The position numbers and the translations under genes are program-made. This document shows positions 1 through 6,681 of a stretch of DNA of 16,987 nucleotides, in pieces. The stretch is from assembly GCA_002391195.1 (NCBI GenBank), contig DGRZ01000052.1, positions 23,278 through 40,264 of the forward strand. The letters are read 5' to 3'. Origin of the DNA: Fibrobacter sp. UBA4375 (GTDB lineage: Bacteria > Fibrobacterota > Fibrobacteria > Fibrobacterales > Fibrobacteraceae). Under the pieces are notes generated by a model. That model made no database searches. It was not told where the DNA came from and worked only from the letters and a program-made list of their open reading frames with translations. Each line of letters starts with the position of its first letter. Position 1 is the stretch's first letter.

Positions 1-882
1 TACTACGAAAAGTACGGTAAGGACGGCGGTACCATCTATGGTAAGCGCGCTCGCAAGTTCATCGAAGCCATGAAGAAGGTCGACCCCACCATCAAGGTGG
101 CCGTGCTCGGCGTGCTGGATGGCGAATGGAACGACAACGTGCTTCGTGAAACCGGCGACATTGCCGACGGTATCATCGTTCACCACTACCCGCAGCACTA
201 CGGTGAAGAAAATGACTTCGCCATGCTCTCTGCTCCGCAGGACCTGGTGCCTATCTACAGCCGCCTCCACAAGCTGGTGGACAAGTGGACCAAGCACTTC
301 AACAAGAAGCAGAAGTTCGAACTGTGGCTCACGGAATGGAACTCCGTGGACTTCAACCCGGGTCCGCAGACCATTTCTCTTGAAAACGGCCTGTTCGTTG
401 CTGACTACCTGGCTATGCTTGCCACCGAAAACGTGGACAACGCTCAGTACTGGGATATCCACAACGACATCACTCCGGAAGGCGGTGACTACGGTTACCT
501 GACCCGTTCTGCCGAAGAGTGCATGAACTGCCCGCGCCCGAGCTACTGGGCTTTCCAGATGGCTTCTGACGCTCTCCGCGGCAAACTTCTCAAGACCGAA
601 ATCTCCGGTGACAAGGAATCCCTTATCACGACCTACTACACCGAGAACGGCAAGAAGAAGTCTCTGTTGGTTATCAACAAGAACCCCTACAGCGACTACG
701 AGCTGAAGCTCTCCATCCCTGGCTTCTCCGGCAAGGCTACCGTCCAGACTCTGGACCGCAGCTCCGAAAAGCTCAAGGAAGGCTGGGCCAACGACCCGTC
801 CAAGAAGGCCAAGAAGGGTGTAGACGTGTCTAAGCCGATCAAGGTCGGCAAGCGCACCGTTACCCTCATTACCATCGAGTAA
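1..882 (+). CDS. Glycoside hydrolase, clan GH-A, GH51-like (C-terminal part)
   Basis: The frame is open from base 1, so this is the 3' end of a longer gene; about 293 residues are visible. The fragment holds the second half of a TIM-barrel glycosidase followed by a beta-rich C-terminal domain. The motif LTEWNS at codons near 325-342 fits the strand-7 nucleophile glutamate of clan GH-A enzymes (Glu codon 334-336). It is followed by a pattern seen in GH51-type enzymes: LFVADYLAML and then an NAQYWDIHND stretch. From about residue 205 on the protein becomes a beta-sandwich-like domain ending in VTLITIE. No carbohydrate-binding module or sorting tail follows. GH51 members are alpha-L-arabinofuranosidases or endoglucanases, and GH44 is a less likely alternative. 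The likely role is extracellular plant cell-wall polysaccharide hydrolysis. Substrate cannot be decided because the N-terminal half, with the acid/base residue, is outside the window. Confidence 0.7.
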   Translation, partial: YYEKYGKDGGTIYGKRARKFIEAMKKVDPTIKVAVLGVLDGEWNDNVLRETGDIADGIIVHHYPQHYGEENDFAMLSAPQDLVPIYSRLHKLVDKWTKHFNKKQKFELWLTEWNSVDFNPGPQTISLENGLFVADYLAMLATENVDNAQYWDIHNDITPEGGDYGYLTRSAEECMNCPRPSYWAFQMASDALRGKLLKTEISGDKESLITTYYTENGKKKSLLVINKNPYSDYELKLSIPGFSGKATVQTLDRSSEKLKEGWANDPSKKAKKGVDVSKPIKVGKRTVTLITIE

Positions 883-895
883 TTGACGGAATGTC

Positions 896-916
896 ATCCC
901 CGACTTGGTCGGGGAT
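896..916. repeat. Perfect intergenic palindrome (9-bp arms)
   Basis: ATCCCCGAC, a 3-nt loop TTG, then GTCGGGGAT form a perfect stem 14 nt after the glycosidase stop codon. No T-run follows directly. Short palindromes of this style are often dispersed intergenic repeats. A related GC-rich palindrome lies at 11111-11130. It could also protect the mRNA 3' end upstream of the terminator at 935-955. Confidence 0.6.
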
Positions 917-934
917 CTCCTAGCAAGGAAAAGT

Positions 935-955
935 CCCGGCTCTGCCGGGGTTTTT
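935..955 (+). terminator. Rho-independent terminator of the glycosidase gene
   Basis: A 6-bp GC stem, CCCGGC / GCCGGG with loop TCT, is followed by an extra G and five T residues (951-955), then CGTTT. It lies 53 nt after the stop codon at 882, in the right orientation to end the glycosidase transcript. Confidence 0.8.
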
Positions 956-973
956 CGTTTGTCCTGCTGGGTA

Positions 974-1051
974 TAAAAAGTAAAAGCCCTCTCTTTCGGT
1001 GAGCAACAAAGCCCCTAGTATTAACTAGGGGCGGTTGCGAGAGCGAGGGCT
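974..1051 (-). other. Nested three-stem hairpin, possible second terminator or structured RNA
   Basis: Three stems are nested. The outer stem pairs 985-991 with 1045-1051 and continues at 993-994 with 1042-1043. The middle stem pairs GCAAC (1003-1007) with GTTGC (1034-1038). The inner stem pairs GCCCCTAGT (1011-1019) with ACTAGGGGC (1024-1032) around an ATTA loop. Read on the minus strand the structure is followed by TTTTACTTTTT, as in an intrinsic terminator. The outer arm AGCCCTCTC is the same sequence as the arm of the terminator at 1093-1123, so the two may be duplicates, one of which gained an internal hairpin. No gene is visible in 883-1130 otherwise. Confidence 0.5.
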
Positions 1052-1092
1052 AACCAGAGAAGTTTTTCCCAAATTTAGCCCGAGCGGTCGTT

Positions 1093-1123
1093 AAAAAAAA
1101 GCCCTCTCGCAAGAGAGGGCTTT
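1093..1123 (-). terminator. Rho-independent terminator of the tRNA operon
   Basis: The 8-bp stem GCCCTCTC / GAGAGGGC (1101-1108 with 1113-1120) has a GCAA/TTGC loop. On the minus strand it is followed by eight T residues (plus-strand A-run 1093-1100). It sits 7 nt downstream of the tRNA-Asp 3' end and is oriented to end that transcript. Confidence 0.9.
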
Positions 1124-1130
1124 GCTTTCG

Positions 1131-1206
1131 CGGGATAGACGAGGCTTGAACTCGCAACCTCCGGCGTGACAGGCCGGTGCTCTAACCAAAATTGAGCTAC
1201 CACCCC
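1131..1206 (-). tRNA. tRNA-Asp (anticodon GUC)
   Basis: The minus strand folds into a full cloverleaf of 76 nt. The acceptor stem is GGGGTGG paired with CTATCCC (two G-U pairs). The D arm is GCTC / GAGC. The anticodon arm is CCGGC-CTGTCAC-GCCGG with anticodon GTC, and the T arm is GCGAG-TTCAAGC-CTCGT. The discriminator base is G. CCA is not encoded (next bases CGA), so it must be added by CCA-transferase. It lies 23 nt downstream of tRNA-Val and just upstream of the terminator at 1093-1123. Confidence 0.95.
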
Positions 1207-1229
1207 AAATCGTTTCCGATTTTCGGTAG

Positions 1230-1304
1230 TGGGCGATAACGGATTCGAACCGCTGACATTCTGCTTGTAAGGCAGACGCTCTGAACCAACTGAGCTAATC
1301 GCCC
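1230..1304 (-). tRNA. tRNA-Val (anticodon UAC)
   Basis: The minus strand gives a 75-nt cloverleaf. The acceptor stem GGGCGAT pairs perfectly with ATCGCCC, and the D arm is GCTC / GAGC. The anticodon arm is TCTGC-CTTACAA-GCAGA with anticodon TAC. The T arm is AGCGG-TTCGAAT-CCGTT and the discriminator is A. No CCA is encoded (CTA follows). The 5' end is only 7 nt after the stop codon of the small membrane protein gene, and no separate promoter fits between them, so the tRNA is probably cut from a joint mRNA-tRNA transcript. Confidence 0.96.
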
Positions 1305-1311
1305 GAAAGGG

Positions 1312-1503
1312 TTACTTGTCCTTCTTTTTACCGCTGAAGAGGATTCCGAGAGGAATGACCACCACGTAGGCAAGAACCAGGATAAGAGGTGCGACCGTAA
1401 GGCTGACCGGATTGTCGGCAGGACCCTGCTGGAGGCAGAAGAAGCCGATTACCAGGAGCAAGATTCCGATAGCAATCAAAATGAAATTTTTCTTGTTCAT
1501 CAT
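1312..1503 (-). CDS. Small two-helix inner-membrane protein (63 aa)
   Basis: The product starts MMNKKNFILIAIGILLL and has two hydrophobic helices, about residues 6-24 and 34-55, joined by a short polar loop (QQGPADNP). It ends in a lysine-rich tail that should sit in the cytoplasm. The pattern of a KKNF start, a first helix ending in GFF, then SLTVAPLILVLAYVVVIPLG recalls small DUF3098-like membrane proteins of the Bacteroidota-Fibrobacterota group, but I am not certain of the family. ATG at 1501-1503 is preferred over the TTG three codons upstream because an AAGG Shine-Dalgarno (1513-1516) lies 9 nt before it; ATG at 1498-1500 is also possible. The gene has its own strong promoter and runs into the two tRNA genes. 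Function is unknown. Confidence 0.75.
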   Translation of the reverse strand: MMNKKNFILIAIGILLLVIGFFCLQQGPADNPVSLTVAPLILVLAYVVVIPLGILFSGKKKDK

Positions 1504-1530
1504 CTTACACAACCTTAAAGTGACTGCGCA

Positions 1531-1558
1531 AATATAGCATAAAAAAGCCGAATGTCAA
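1531..1558 (-). promoter_or_regulatory. Sigma-70-type promoter for small membrane protein and tRNAs
   Basis: On the minus strand a perfect -35 TTGACA (plus 1553-1558) is followed after 16 nt by TATATT (plus 1531-1536), a 5/6 match to the -10 consensus. Transcription would begin near 1524, giving a 5' leader of about 20 nt before the ATG at 1503. The box lies just after the pgpH stop codon (1568). Confidence 0.75.
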
Positions 1559-1567
1559 GGGAGATTC

Positions 1568-3862
1568 CTACTTCTGGCCGGGGTATTTCACTCGGGTGTG
1601 GTAGGTGCCGTCCAGGCTGCGGAGGAACGCCTGTTCCAGTTTGAACAGTTCGCGGACCGACAGGTTACATTCGCTGAACTGCCCCTCGTTGAAACGGCCC
1701 TGGATGGTATTGTGAATCATTTCTTGCAGGGCTTCGGAATCCATGTTGGACATGGAACGGCTGGTAGCCTCGATGATGTCGGCCAGCATGAGGATTGCCG
1801 TTTCCTTGCTCTGGGGCTTGGGTCCCTTGTACTGGAAATCCTCTTGTTTTACGACCTTTGTGGGGTCTTCCTTGGCGGCTTCAAGAGCCTTGTGGTAGAA
1901 ATACTGGATGGTGGTGGTGCCGTGGTGTTCGGAGATACCTGCGGCCACCAACTCGGGAATCTTGTATTCCTGGGCAAGGGCATAGCCTTGGGTCACGTGC
2001 CCGATAATAATCTTGACCGACTGGGATGGATCCAGGGAGTTATGAGGGTTGATTCCCTGTTTCTGGTTTTCGGTGAAAAATTCCGGACGCATGGTCTTGC
2101 CGATGTCGTGGTACAATGCCATGACGCGGACCAGCAAGGAATTGGCCTCGATACTTTCGGCCACTTTTTCGGCCAGGTTCGATACCTGGATACTGTGGTG
2201 GAAAGTTCCAGGAGCAAGTTCCGAAATGCGCTTCAGGGCAGGCCTGTTGAAGTCGGACATTTCCATGAGGGTAAGTACCGTAGTGATGCCGAAGATACGT
2301 TCCATCAAGTGCACAAAGAATGCCGACGCGATAGCGATACACACGGCAAAGTTCGCGCTTGCGGCAATAAGAGTCTGGTAGAAGGCTTCGAAACTCATGC
2401 GGTTACGTAGCAGGAACATGATACTGATGGATGCCGCCATGGAAAGGATGCCCACGAAAATAGCGTAGATGAACTGCACCCGGTAGCGGATTTTTACCAA
2501 CGGAACGAGTGAAATAATCAAGACCGCAAACACGGCAATGGTAGCCGCCAGGTCGTAGCCGTTGAGGATGCCGAATATCAGGGAAGACAGCACGGAGAAG
2601 GCGATGCCCAGTCTGTAGTTAAAGAGAACGGTGGCGATGACCGGGGTAAAGGCGAAGGGATAGAGCCACATAAAGTCAACCCCTTCGGGGAGTACCATGG
2701 CTTCGGGCCTGTTCAGGGAGTTGGACAGGTAGTGCACGGCCCAGAAACTCACCAGCTGGATAATGGCCAGGAGAACAAGGCTCCAGAGCTGTCTTGGGCT
2801 CTTGAACTTGCGCACCGTTTCGTTGTAGAAGAAATAGAAGAAAAAGGCGATGATGATGAGGGCGAGGATGATGGACTGGCCAAAGGGAGCCGTCAGGGTT
2901 CTCTGGTTTTCTTCTTTTTGCTGGGCCTGCTGCAGGGCTTCCATCTTTTCCAAGATGTCCTTGGTGATGGGGTCGCCCTGCTTTACGATTTCCATGCCAC
3001 GAGGAACCATACCCTTGATGAGAGTTACCTTGTCTCGGGCGGAAGCCTTGCGGGCGGCCGTTTCCTTTTCTAGGTAGAATACGTTAGGCAGCGAGAACAC
3101 GTAGAGTACTTCGTAAAAAGCGCTCTGCAGTCCCTGGTCGCTGGGGAAAGCCCGTTGTAGCTGAGCGAAGGCTTCGTCGATACGGCGCTGCAAAGGTTGG
3201 ATAGCGGTTGTTTCCAGGGTGGTTTCCTCGCTATCGCGAATCATGGCAACGGTGGTTTTGTTGTAAATCAGGTGCTTGATTTCTTGGACATTGTAGGATT
3301 CCATGAACAACTTAAGCTCGGTCTCGGTCTTGGCGAGAAGTGTGTTGGAAACGCCACGCTTGAGCATCTGGTTGAATACAGAAAACACGGAATCTCTGGC
3401 CTTTGAATTTTGGCTCAAGGGCTTGATGGCGGTAATGGAAAGCCTTTGCTTTAATACCTCGTAGACTCGGGAAGCCTGCTGCACCTTCATCTGCAGAGTG
3501 TCTGCTGCTTCTGGGCTTGAGTTGCCGGGGGCATTGCTAATCTGGGCTTGCAGACTGCCGTACTGGGCGAGCTTGTGGAGGTACTGCTTCAGGTCTTCAC
3601 TGATGCGGTTGGTTTCGTCGGAGTTGTATTCGAAAATGGCATTGACCTTTTCTTCGGCGCGCTGGCGTTCGGCCTCAATTTCTTGCTTGGACTTGGGAAT
3701 GTCGAAATTGATGGGGGAGATGATGGTGCGGGTACTGAGCTGGCCCAGGTGGGGGTGGTCCGCCTGCATGGCGATATTCTTGTCGGGGAACAGGAATATG
3801 GCGATAGCCGCGACCAACACGCAGCCAAGGAAAAGATGGAGTTTTTTCTTCTTCTTTTTCAT
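1568..3862 (-). CDS. pgpH: 7TM-HD family cyclic-di-AMP phosphodiesterase
   Basis: The 764-residue protein has the PgpH/YqfF layout. A lysine-rich N-terminus (MKKKKKK) precedes one transmembrane helix (about 8-25). An extracytoplasmic 7TMR-HDED domain follows (about 45-325, with the conserved start LSTRTIISP). A block of about seven membrane helices spans 330-540, and a cytoplasmic HD phosphohydrolase domain spans about 545-690. Metal-binding residues are visible: H555/H556 (GTFHHS), the H585-D586 pair (YHDIGK), H622 (IIGHV) and H646/H647 (EHHG). Characterised members cleave c-di-AMP to pApA; activity here is inferred from the motifs. The ATG overlaps the phoH stop by 4 nt (ATGA), and AAAGGA in the phoH end serves as ribosome binding site, so translation is coupled. 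PhoH and PgpH often sit beside ybeY, but no ybeY follows here. No clear terminator follows either. Confidence 0.92.
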   Translation of the reverse strand: MKKKKKKLHLFLGCVLVAAIAIFLFPDKNIAMQADHPHLGQLSTRTIISPINFDIPKSKQEIEAERQRAEEKVNAIFEYNSDETNRISEDLKQYLHKLAQYGSLQAQISNAPGNSSPEAADTLQMKVQQASRVYEVLKQRLSITAIKPLSQNSKARDSVFSVFNQMLKRGVSNTLLAKTETELKLFMESYNVQEIKHLIYNKTTVAMIRDSEETTLETTAIQPLQRRIDEAFAQLQRAFPSDQGLQSAFYEVLYVFSLPNVFYLEKETAARKASARDKVTLIKGMVPRGMEIVKQGDPITKDILEKMEALQQAQQKEENQRTLTAPFGQSIILALIIIAFFFYFFYNETVRKFKSPRQLWSLVLLAIIQLVSFWAVHYLSNSLNRPEAMVLPEGVDFMWLYPFAFTPVIATVLFNYRLGIAFSVLSSLIFGILNGYDLAATIAVFAVLIISLVPLVKIRYRVQFIYAIFVGILSMAASISIMFLLRNRMSFEAFYQTLIAASANFAVCIAIASAFFVHLMERIFGITTVLTLMEMSDFNRPALKRISELAPGTFHHSIQVSNLAEKVAESIEANSLLVRVMALYHDIGKTMRPEFFTENQKQGINPHNSLDPSQSVKIIIGHVTQGYALAQEYKIPELVAAGISEHHGTTTIQYFYHKALEAAKEDPTKVVKQEDFQYKGPKPQSKETAILMLADIIEATSRSMSNMDSEALQEMIHNTIQGRFNEGQFSECNLSVRELFKLEQAFLRSLDGTYHTRVKYPGQK

Positions 3863-4800
3863 TTGGAGTCCTTTTGCTCGTAGGCGGACAAGATGTCTTT
3901 CACCAGGGGATGCCGTAAAACATCGGTGGCGGTAAATTCAACTTGGGCGATGCCCCTGATACCGTTCAAGATGGTCATGGCGTGTTCCAGTCCGGACTTT
4001 TGTCCCTGGGCCAGGTCCACCTGGGAGGTGTCTCCGGTAATGATGGCCTTGCTGTGGGGCCCGAGTCTGGTAAGAAACATCTTCATCTGGGGTATCGTGG
4101 TGTTCTGGGCTTCGTCCAGAATGATAAAGGCGCGTTTGAGGGTGCGTCCACGCATGTAGGCGAGGGGGGCCACTTCGATGGCTCCGGTTTCTTCGTACCG
4201 ACGGAGCTTTTCTGGAGGCAGCAGCTCGGAGAGGCTGTCGTGGATGGGCCTCAGGTAAGGGGCGATTTTTTCTTTCAGGTCGCCGGGTAAGAACCCGAGG
4301 GATTCTCCCGCTTCTACGGCAGGCCGGACTAGGCATATCCGTTCGGCCTCGTTGCGTTCGAGGCTTGCGACGGCAAGGGCTACCGCAAGAAACGTCTTGC
4401 CCGTACCGGCGGGGCCCTTGGCGAAAATGACGTCGTTCTTTTCGACGGCCTTTACCAGTTCTGCCTGGGAGGGCGTCTTGGGGCCAATGGATATGCCGAA
4501 CCGGTTCCGGATGATGGGGGCTGCGCCAAGGTCGAATTCCTGTACGGCAGACGACGATTTCCCGAGAAGGCGCTCCACCTGCATGGCGGTAAAGGATTCC
4601 CCGTGTTTTGCGGCGATTTTCAGCTGGTCCAGGACCGTCAGCAGGCCTTGTAGGTCTGCACCATCCTTGGGCTTCAAGTTGAGGCCCGGGAGTCTGGTCT
4701 GTATCTCAACACAAAAACGGCCTTCCAATAAGCGGAAAACCGTTTCGTTCTCTCCTGAAACCATCCGTTTCAGGTTATCAGAGATGGAGTAATGTTCCAA
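3859..4800 (-). CDS. phoH: PhoH-family ATPase (PhoH/YbeZ-like)
   Basis: The 313-residue protein belongs to the PhoH P-loop NTPases. Walker A GPAGTGKT is at 129-136 and Walker B IILDEAQN at 226-233, followed by TTIPQMKMFLTRLG. The motif GDTSQVD (256-262) is also conserved, and the N-terminal region before residue 110 matches the usual PhoH N-domain size. Family members are cytoplasmic and are linked to RNA metabolism and ribosome maturation together with YbeY. The start is TTG at 4798-4800, the first possible start in this frame after a stop. It has AGG 4 nt upstream and lies 5 nt after the lipoprotein stop, which implies translational coupling; the first ATG would be residue 13. It overlaps pgpH by 4 nt. 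Confidence 0.92.
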   Translation of the reverse strand: MEHYSISDNLKRMVSGENETVFRLLEGRFCVEIQTRLPGLNLKPKDGADLQGLLTVLDQLKIAAKHGESFTAMQVERLLGKSSSAVQEFDLGAAPIIRNRFGISIGPKTPSQAELVKAVEKNDVIFAKGPAGTGKTFLAVALAVASLERNEAERICLVRPAVEAGESLGFLPGDLKEKIAPYLRPIHDSLSELLPPEKLRRYEETGAIEVAPLAYMRGRTLKRAFIILDEAQNTTIPQMKMFLTRLGPHSKAIITGDTSQVDLAQGQKSGLEHAMTILNGIRGIAQVEFTATDVLRHPLVKDILSAYEQKDSK

Positions 4801-4805
4801 ATGAC

Positions 4806-5099
4806 CTACTCGGCGTCGGGACGTTCCACCGGAATGCCCAACTTGTTCTTGGCGTCGAAGATTTCCTTACGGAGCTTATGGTTTTCTTCGGTCATGGCCA
4901 TGGCTTCGTCTTCGGTCTTCTTCAGTTTGTTTTCGTCGATCTTTTCTTTCTGGACGGCGGCCTTTCCACCAGCACCGCCGGCTGCACCTCCTTCGGCGCC
5001 ACCTTCGTCGCTGCTACCACCGGAAGAGCCGGCGCAAGCGGTGAAGAGGGCAAGGGACAGAGAGGCGAGGATCAGTTTCCAATTTTTCAAAAATGACAT
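4806..5099 (-). CDS. Small lipoprotein with Gly/Ala/Ser linker and coiled coil (97 aa)
   Basis: A lysine-containing n-region and a hydrophobic core lead to the lipobox LFTAC, with lipidation Cys at residue 22 (signal peptidase II type). After the Cys comes a low-complexity Gly/Ala/Ser/Glu stretch (about 23-47). A charged helix that looks like a coiled coil follows (about 50-87, KIDENKLKKTEDEAMAMTEE onward) and the protein ends PVERPDAE. I do not recognise a family; anchoring to the outer or inner membrane facing the periplasm is inferred. ATG at 5097-5099 has GGAG (plus 5108-5111) 8 nt upstream. It is the first gene of the lipoprotein-phoH-pgpH operon, and its link to PhoH or c-di-AMP turnover is only positional. 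Confidence 0.8.
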   Translation of the reverse strand: MSFLKNWKLILASLSLALFTACAGSSGGSSDEGGAEGGAAGGAGGKAAVQKEKIDENKLKKTEDEAMAMTEENHKLRKEIFDAKNKLGIPVERPDAE

Positions 5100-5137
5100 T
5101 ATTCAGGCTCCATTCTAGTCTGTGTTGCGTAAAATGT

Positions 5138-5165
5138 ATATTATTTACGGCAAAAAAGTTGTAAA
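5138..5165 (-). promoter_or_regulatory. Candidate promoter for the lipoprotein-phoH-pgpH operon
   Basis: In the AT-rich divergent spacer, minus-strand TTTACA (plus 5160-5165) and TAATAT (plus 5138-5143) are 16 nt apart. The first is a 5/6 match to the -35 consensus and the second a 4/6 match to the -10 consensus. On the opposite strand TATATT at 5137-5142 could serve as -10 for the aminopeptidase gene, but its -35 is poor. The two promoters would overlap. Confidence 0.4.
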
Positions 5166-5179
5166 AAAGTGAAATCCTT

Positions 5180-6568
5180 ATGAAAATTGCCGAAAATTTG
5201 CGAAAATCCTATTCCCAGGTCTTCATTTCTTCGCCGGATTACGATTCTTGCGCCTTATATGCCCAGAGGCGCGCCCAGATGATGGAAAAACTGGATTCTT
5301 TCTGTATTTTTGGAGGGATGCCCAGGGAGCCCGGGGCCGAAGAAGCCTTTACGGAAACCTGGACCCGCTTTGTCCAGGATCCGGCGTTCTTGTTCCTTAC
5401 GGGGGTGAACCAGCCGGGGTGTTACCTGGTGTTGGATCCCAAGGCAAAAAAGCCTGTGCTCTTTGTGCCCGAAAAGGACCTGTTCCGAGAATTCTGGAAC
5501 GGGAAACGGTTGGGTGTTGAACCTGAAAATAACGATGTATCTAGGGTGACTGGCATTGCCGATGTTCGTGATGCCCTGAAGTTTTTGCCCTTTGTGGAAT
5601 CTATGGCGAAAAAATACCGGTCCAGGGGGTTCGGTTACGTCTATTATTTTGAAAAGGTCCGGGGTGACCATAACGACAGACTGAAAGACCAGGTGGCGAA
5701 GGTCCTTGGCCGGCAAGGGATGAAGGTGAAGACCTGCTCGCCGATGCACTTTGCAGAGCGGCTTCCGTTGGGACCAGAGCGTATCGCCGACGCCAAGAAG
5801 GCCCAGTCCATCACGGAGAAGGCTTTCCGCAACCTGCTCCCGCGGGTGAAATCCTTCAAGAGCGAGCGGGAACTGTACCTGTACTTGAACTACGAGATGC
5901 AGCGCCGAAGCGACGGTGACCTGGCGTTTCCGACCATTGCCGCTTCCGGAGAAAACGCTTGCTGCCTGCACTATGTGAAAAACGATGAGCCCCTGAAGTT
6001 GGGACGGATGATTCTTTTGGATTTTGGCGTGCGTTACGGAACCCTTCATAGCGACATTTCCAGAACAATTCCCCTGAACGGGAAGTTCAATCCCTTGCAG
6101 GCCCTGCTGTACCAGATTGTTTTGGACTCTGCGTTAGTTTATCAGAAATCTGTGAAACCCGGAGTGAGCCTGAAAGAAATAGGCCAGATTCCCTGGGAAT
6201 TTATCATGGACGAACTGGAATCCCGATTGGTAAAGGCCCACAAGGGCAAGTTCAAACTGTGTTATGACAAGAGACCTCATGGAGTGAGCCATTTTATCGG
6301 TGAGCACATTCACGATGGCGACCCAGGTTCCCGTTCCCTGGATACCGTCTTGGAACCGGGTATGCTCATCTCTTGTGAGCCGGGATTGTATGGCGAATTC
6401 GAAGGTGTGTTCAACGGGCGGCGCTACCGCGAAAAGATCGGTATCCGCATCGAGGACGACCTGCTGATTACGAAAACGGGCTTTTTGAACATTTCAAAGA
6501 AAATCCCGAAAGAAATAGCAGAGATTGAGCGGCTGATGCAGGGAAGAATTTCTAATTCGGATTTGTGA
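5180..6568 (+). CDS. pepP: Xaa-Pro aminopeptidase (M24B, aminopeptidase P type)
   Basis: The 462-residue protein has the two-domain aminopeptidase P form: an N-terminal AMP_N domain (about 20-165) and a C-terminal pita-bread M24 metallopeptidase domain (about 200-450). The five expected metal ligands are present: D281 (LLDFG), D292 (HSDISRT), H371 (GVSH), E400 (CEPG) and E425 (RIEDD). H264 (CLHY) matches a substrate-binding histidine. It should remove N-terminal residues before proline from peptides in the cytoplasm; no signal peptide is seen. ATG at 5180 follows an AT-rich leader with no strong ribosome binding site. The last four codons (SNSDL end) and the TGA lie inside a heptad repeat array (6554 on), so the C-terminal residues were supplied by the repeat. 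It is followed after 113 nt by the aas fusion gene. Confidence 0.92.
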   Translation: MKIAENLRKSYSQVFISSPDYDSCALYAQRRAQMMEKLDSFCIFGGMPREPGAEEAFTETWTRFVQDPAFLFLTGVNQPGCYLVLDPKAKKPVLFVPEKDLFREFWNGKRLGVEPENNDVSRVTGIADVRDALKFLPFVESMAKKYRSRGFGYVYYFEKVRGDHNDRLKDQVAKVLGRQGMKVKTCSPMHFAERLPLGPERIADAKKAQSITEKAFRNLLPRVKSFKSERELYLYLNYEMQRRSDGDLAFPTIAASGENACCLHYVKNDEPLKLGRMILLDFGVRYGTLHSDISRTIPLNGKFNPLQALLYQIVLDSALVYQKSVKPGVSLKEIGQIPWEFIMDELESRLVKAHKGKFKLCYDKRPHGVSHFIGEHIHDGDPGSRSLDTVLEPGMLISCEPGLYGEFEGVFNGRRYREKIGIRIEDDLLITKTGFLNISKKIPKEIAEIERLMQGRISNSDL

Positions 6569-6634
6569 ATTCGGATTTCGGAGTTACTTATTCAGAAATA
6601 TGAACTCTGAATTCTGAACTCCGAATTCTGAACT
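6554..6634. repeat. Heptad inverted array A (ARTTCRG-type units)
   Basis: In-phase 7-bp units run forward from 6554: AATTCGG, ATTTGTG, AATTCGG, ATTTCGG, AGTTACT, TATTCAG, AAATATG (to 6602). Inverted units run on the other strand from 6634 back to 6600: AGTTCAG, AATTCGG, AGTTCAG, AATTCAG, AGTTCAT. The two halves face each other and can fold into a long imperfect hairpin. The first two units lie inside the end of the aminopeptidase gene. The remaining spacer to 6682 holds a GAAGG ribosome binding site at 6671-6675. Confidence 0.85.
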
Positions 6635-6681
6635 AGTTCTAAAAAGCTATCTTTACCTTCAAATTTTTACGAAGGTCCAAA

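Noticed and set aside
974..1051. Nested hairpin considered as an integron attC site or tRNA pseudogene
   Set aside because: No paired core-site sequences or integrase gene are seen, and no cloverleaf with anticodon and T arms can be drawn.
1131..1304. tRNA genes considered as an integration site for a mobile island
   Set aside because: Neither tRNA 3' end is repeated elsewhere in the window as far as I can see, and no integrase is encoded.
1598..2410. A 270-codon plus-strand frame antisense to pgpH
   Set aside because: The overlapping pgpH frame holds the HD-domain metal ligands and membrane helices; the antisense product shows no domain or start signal.
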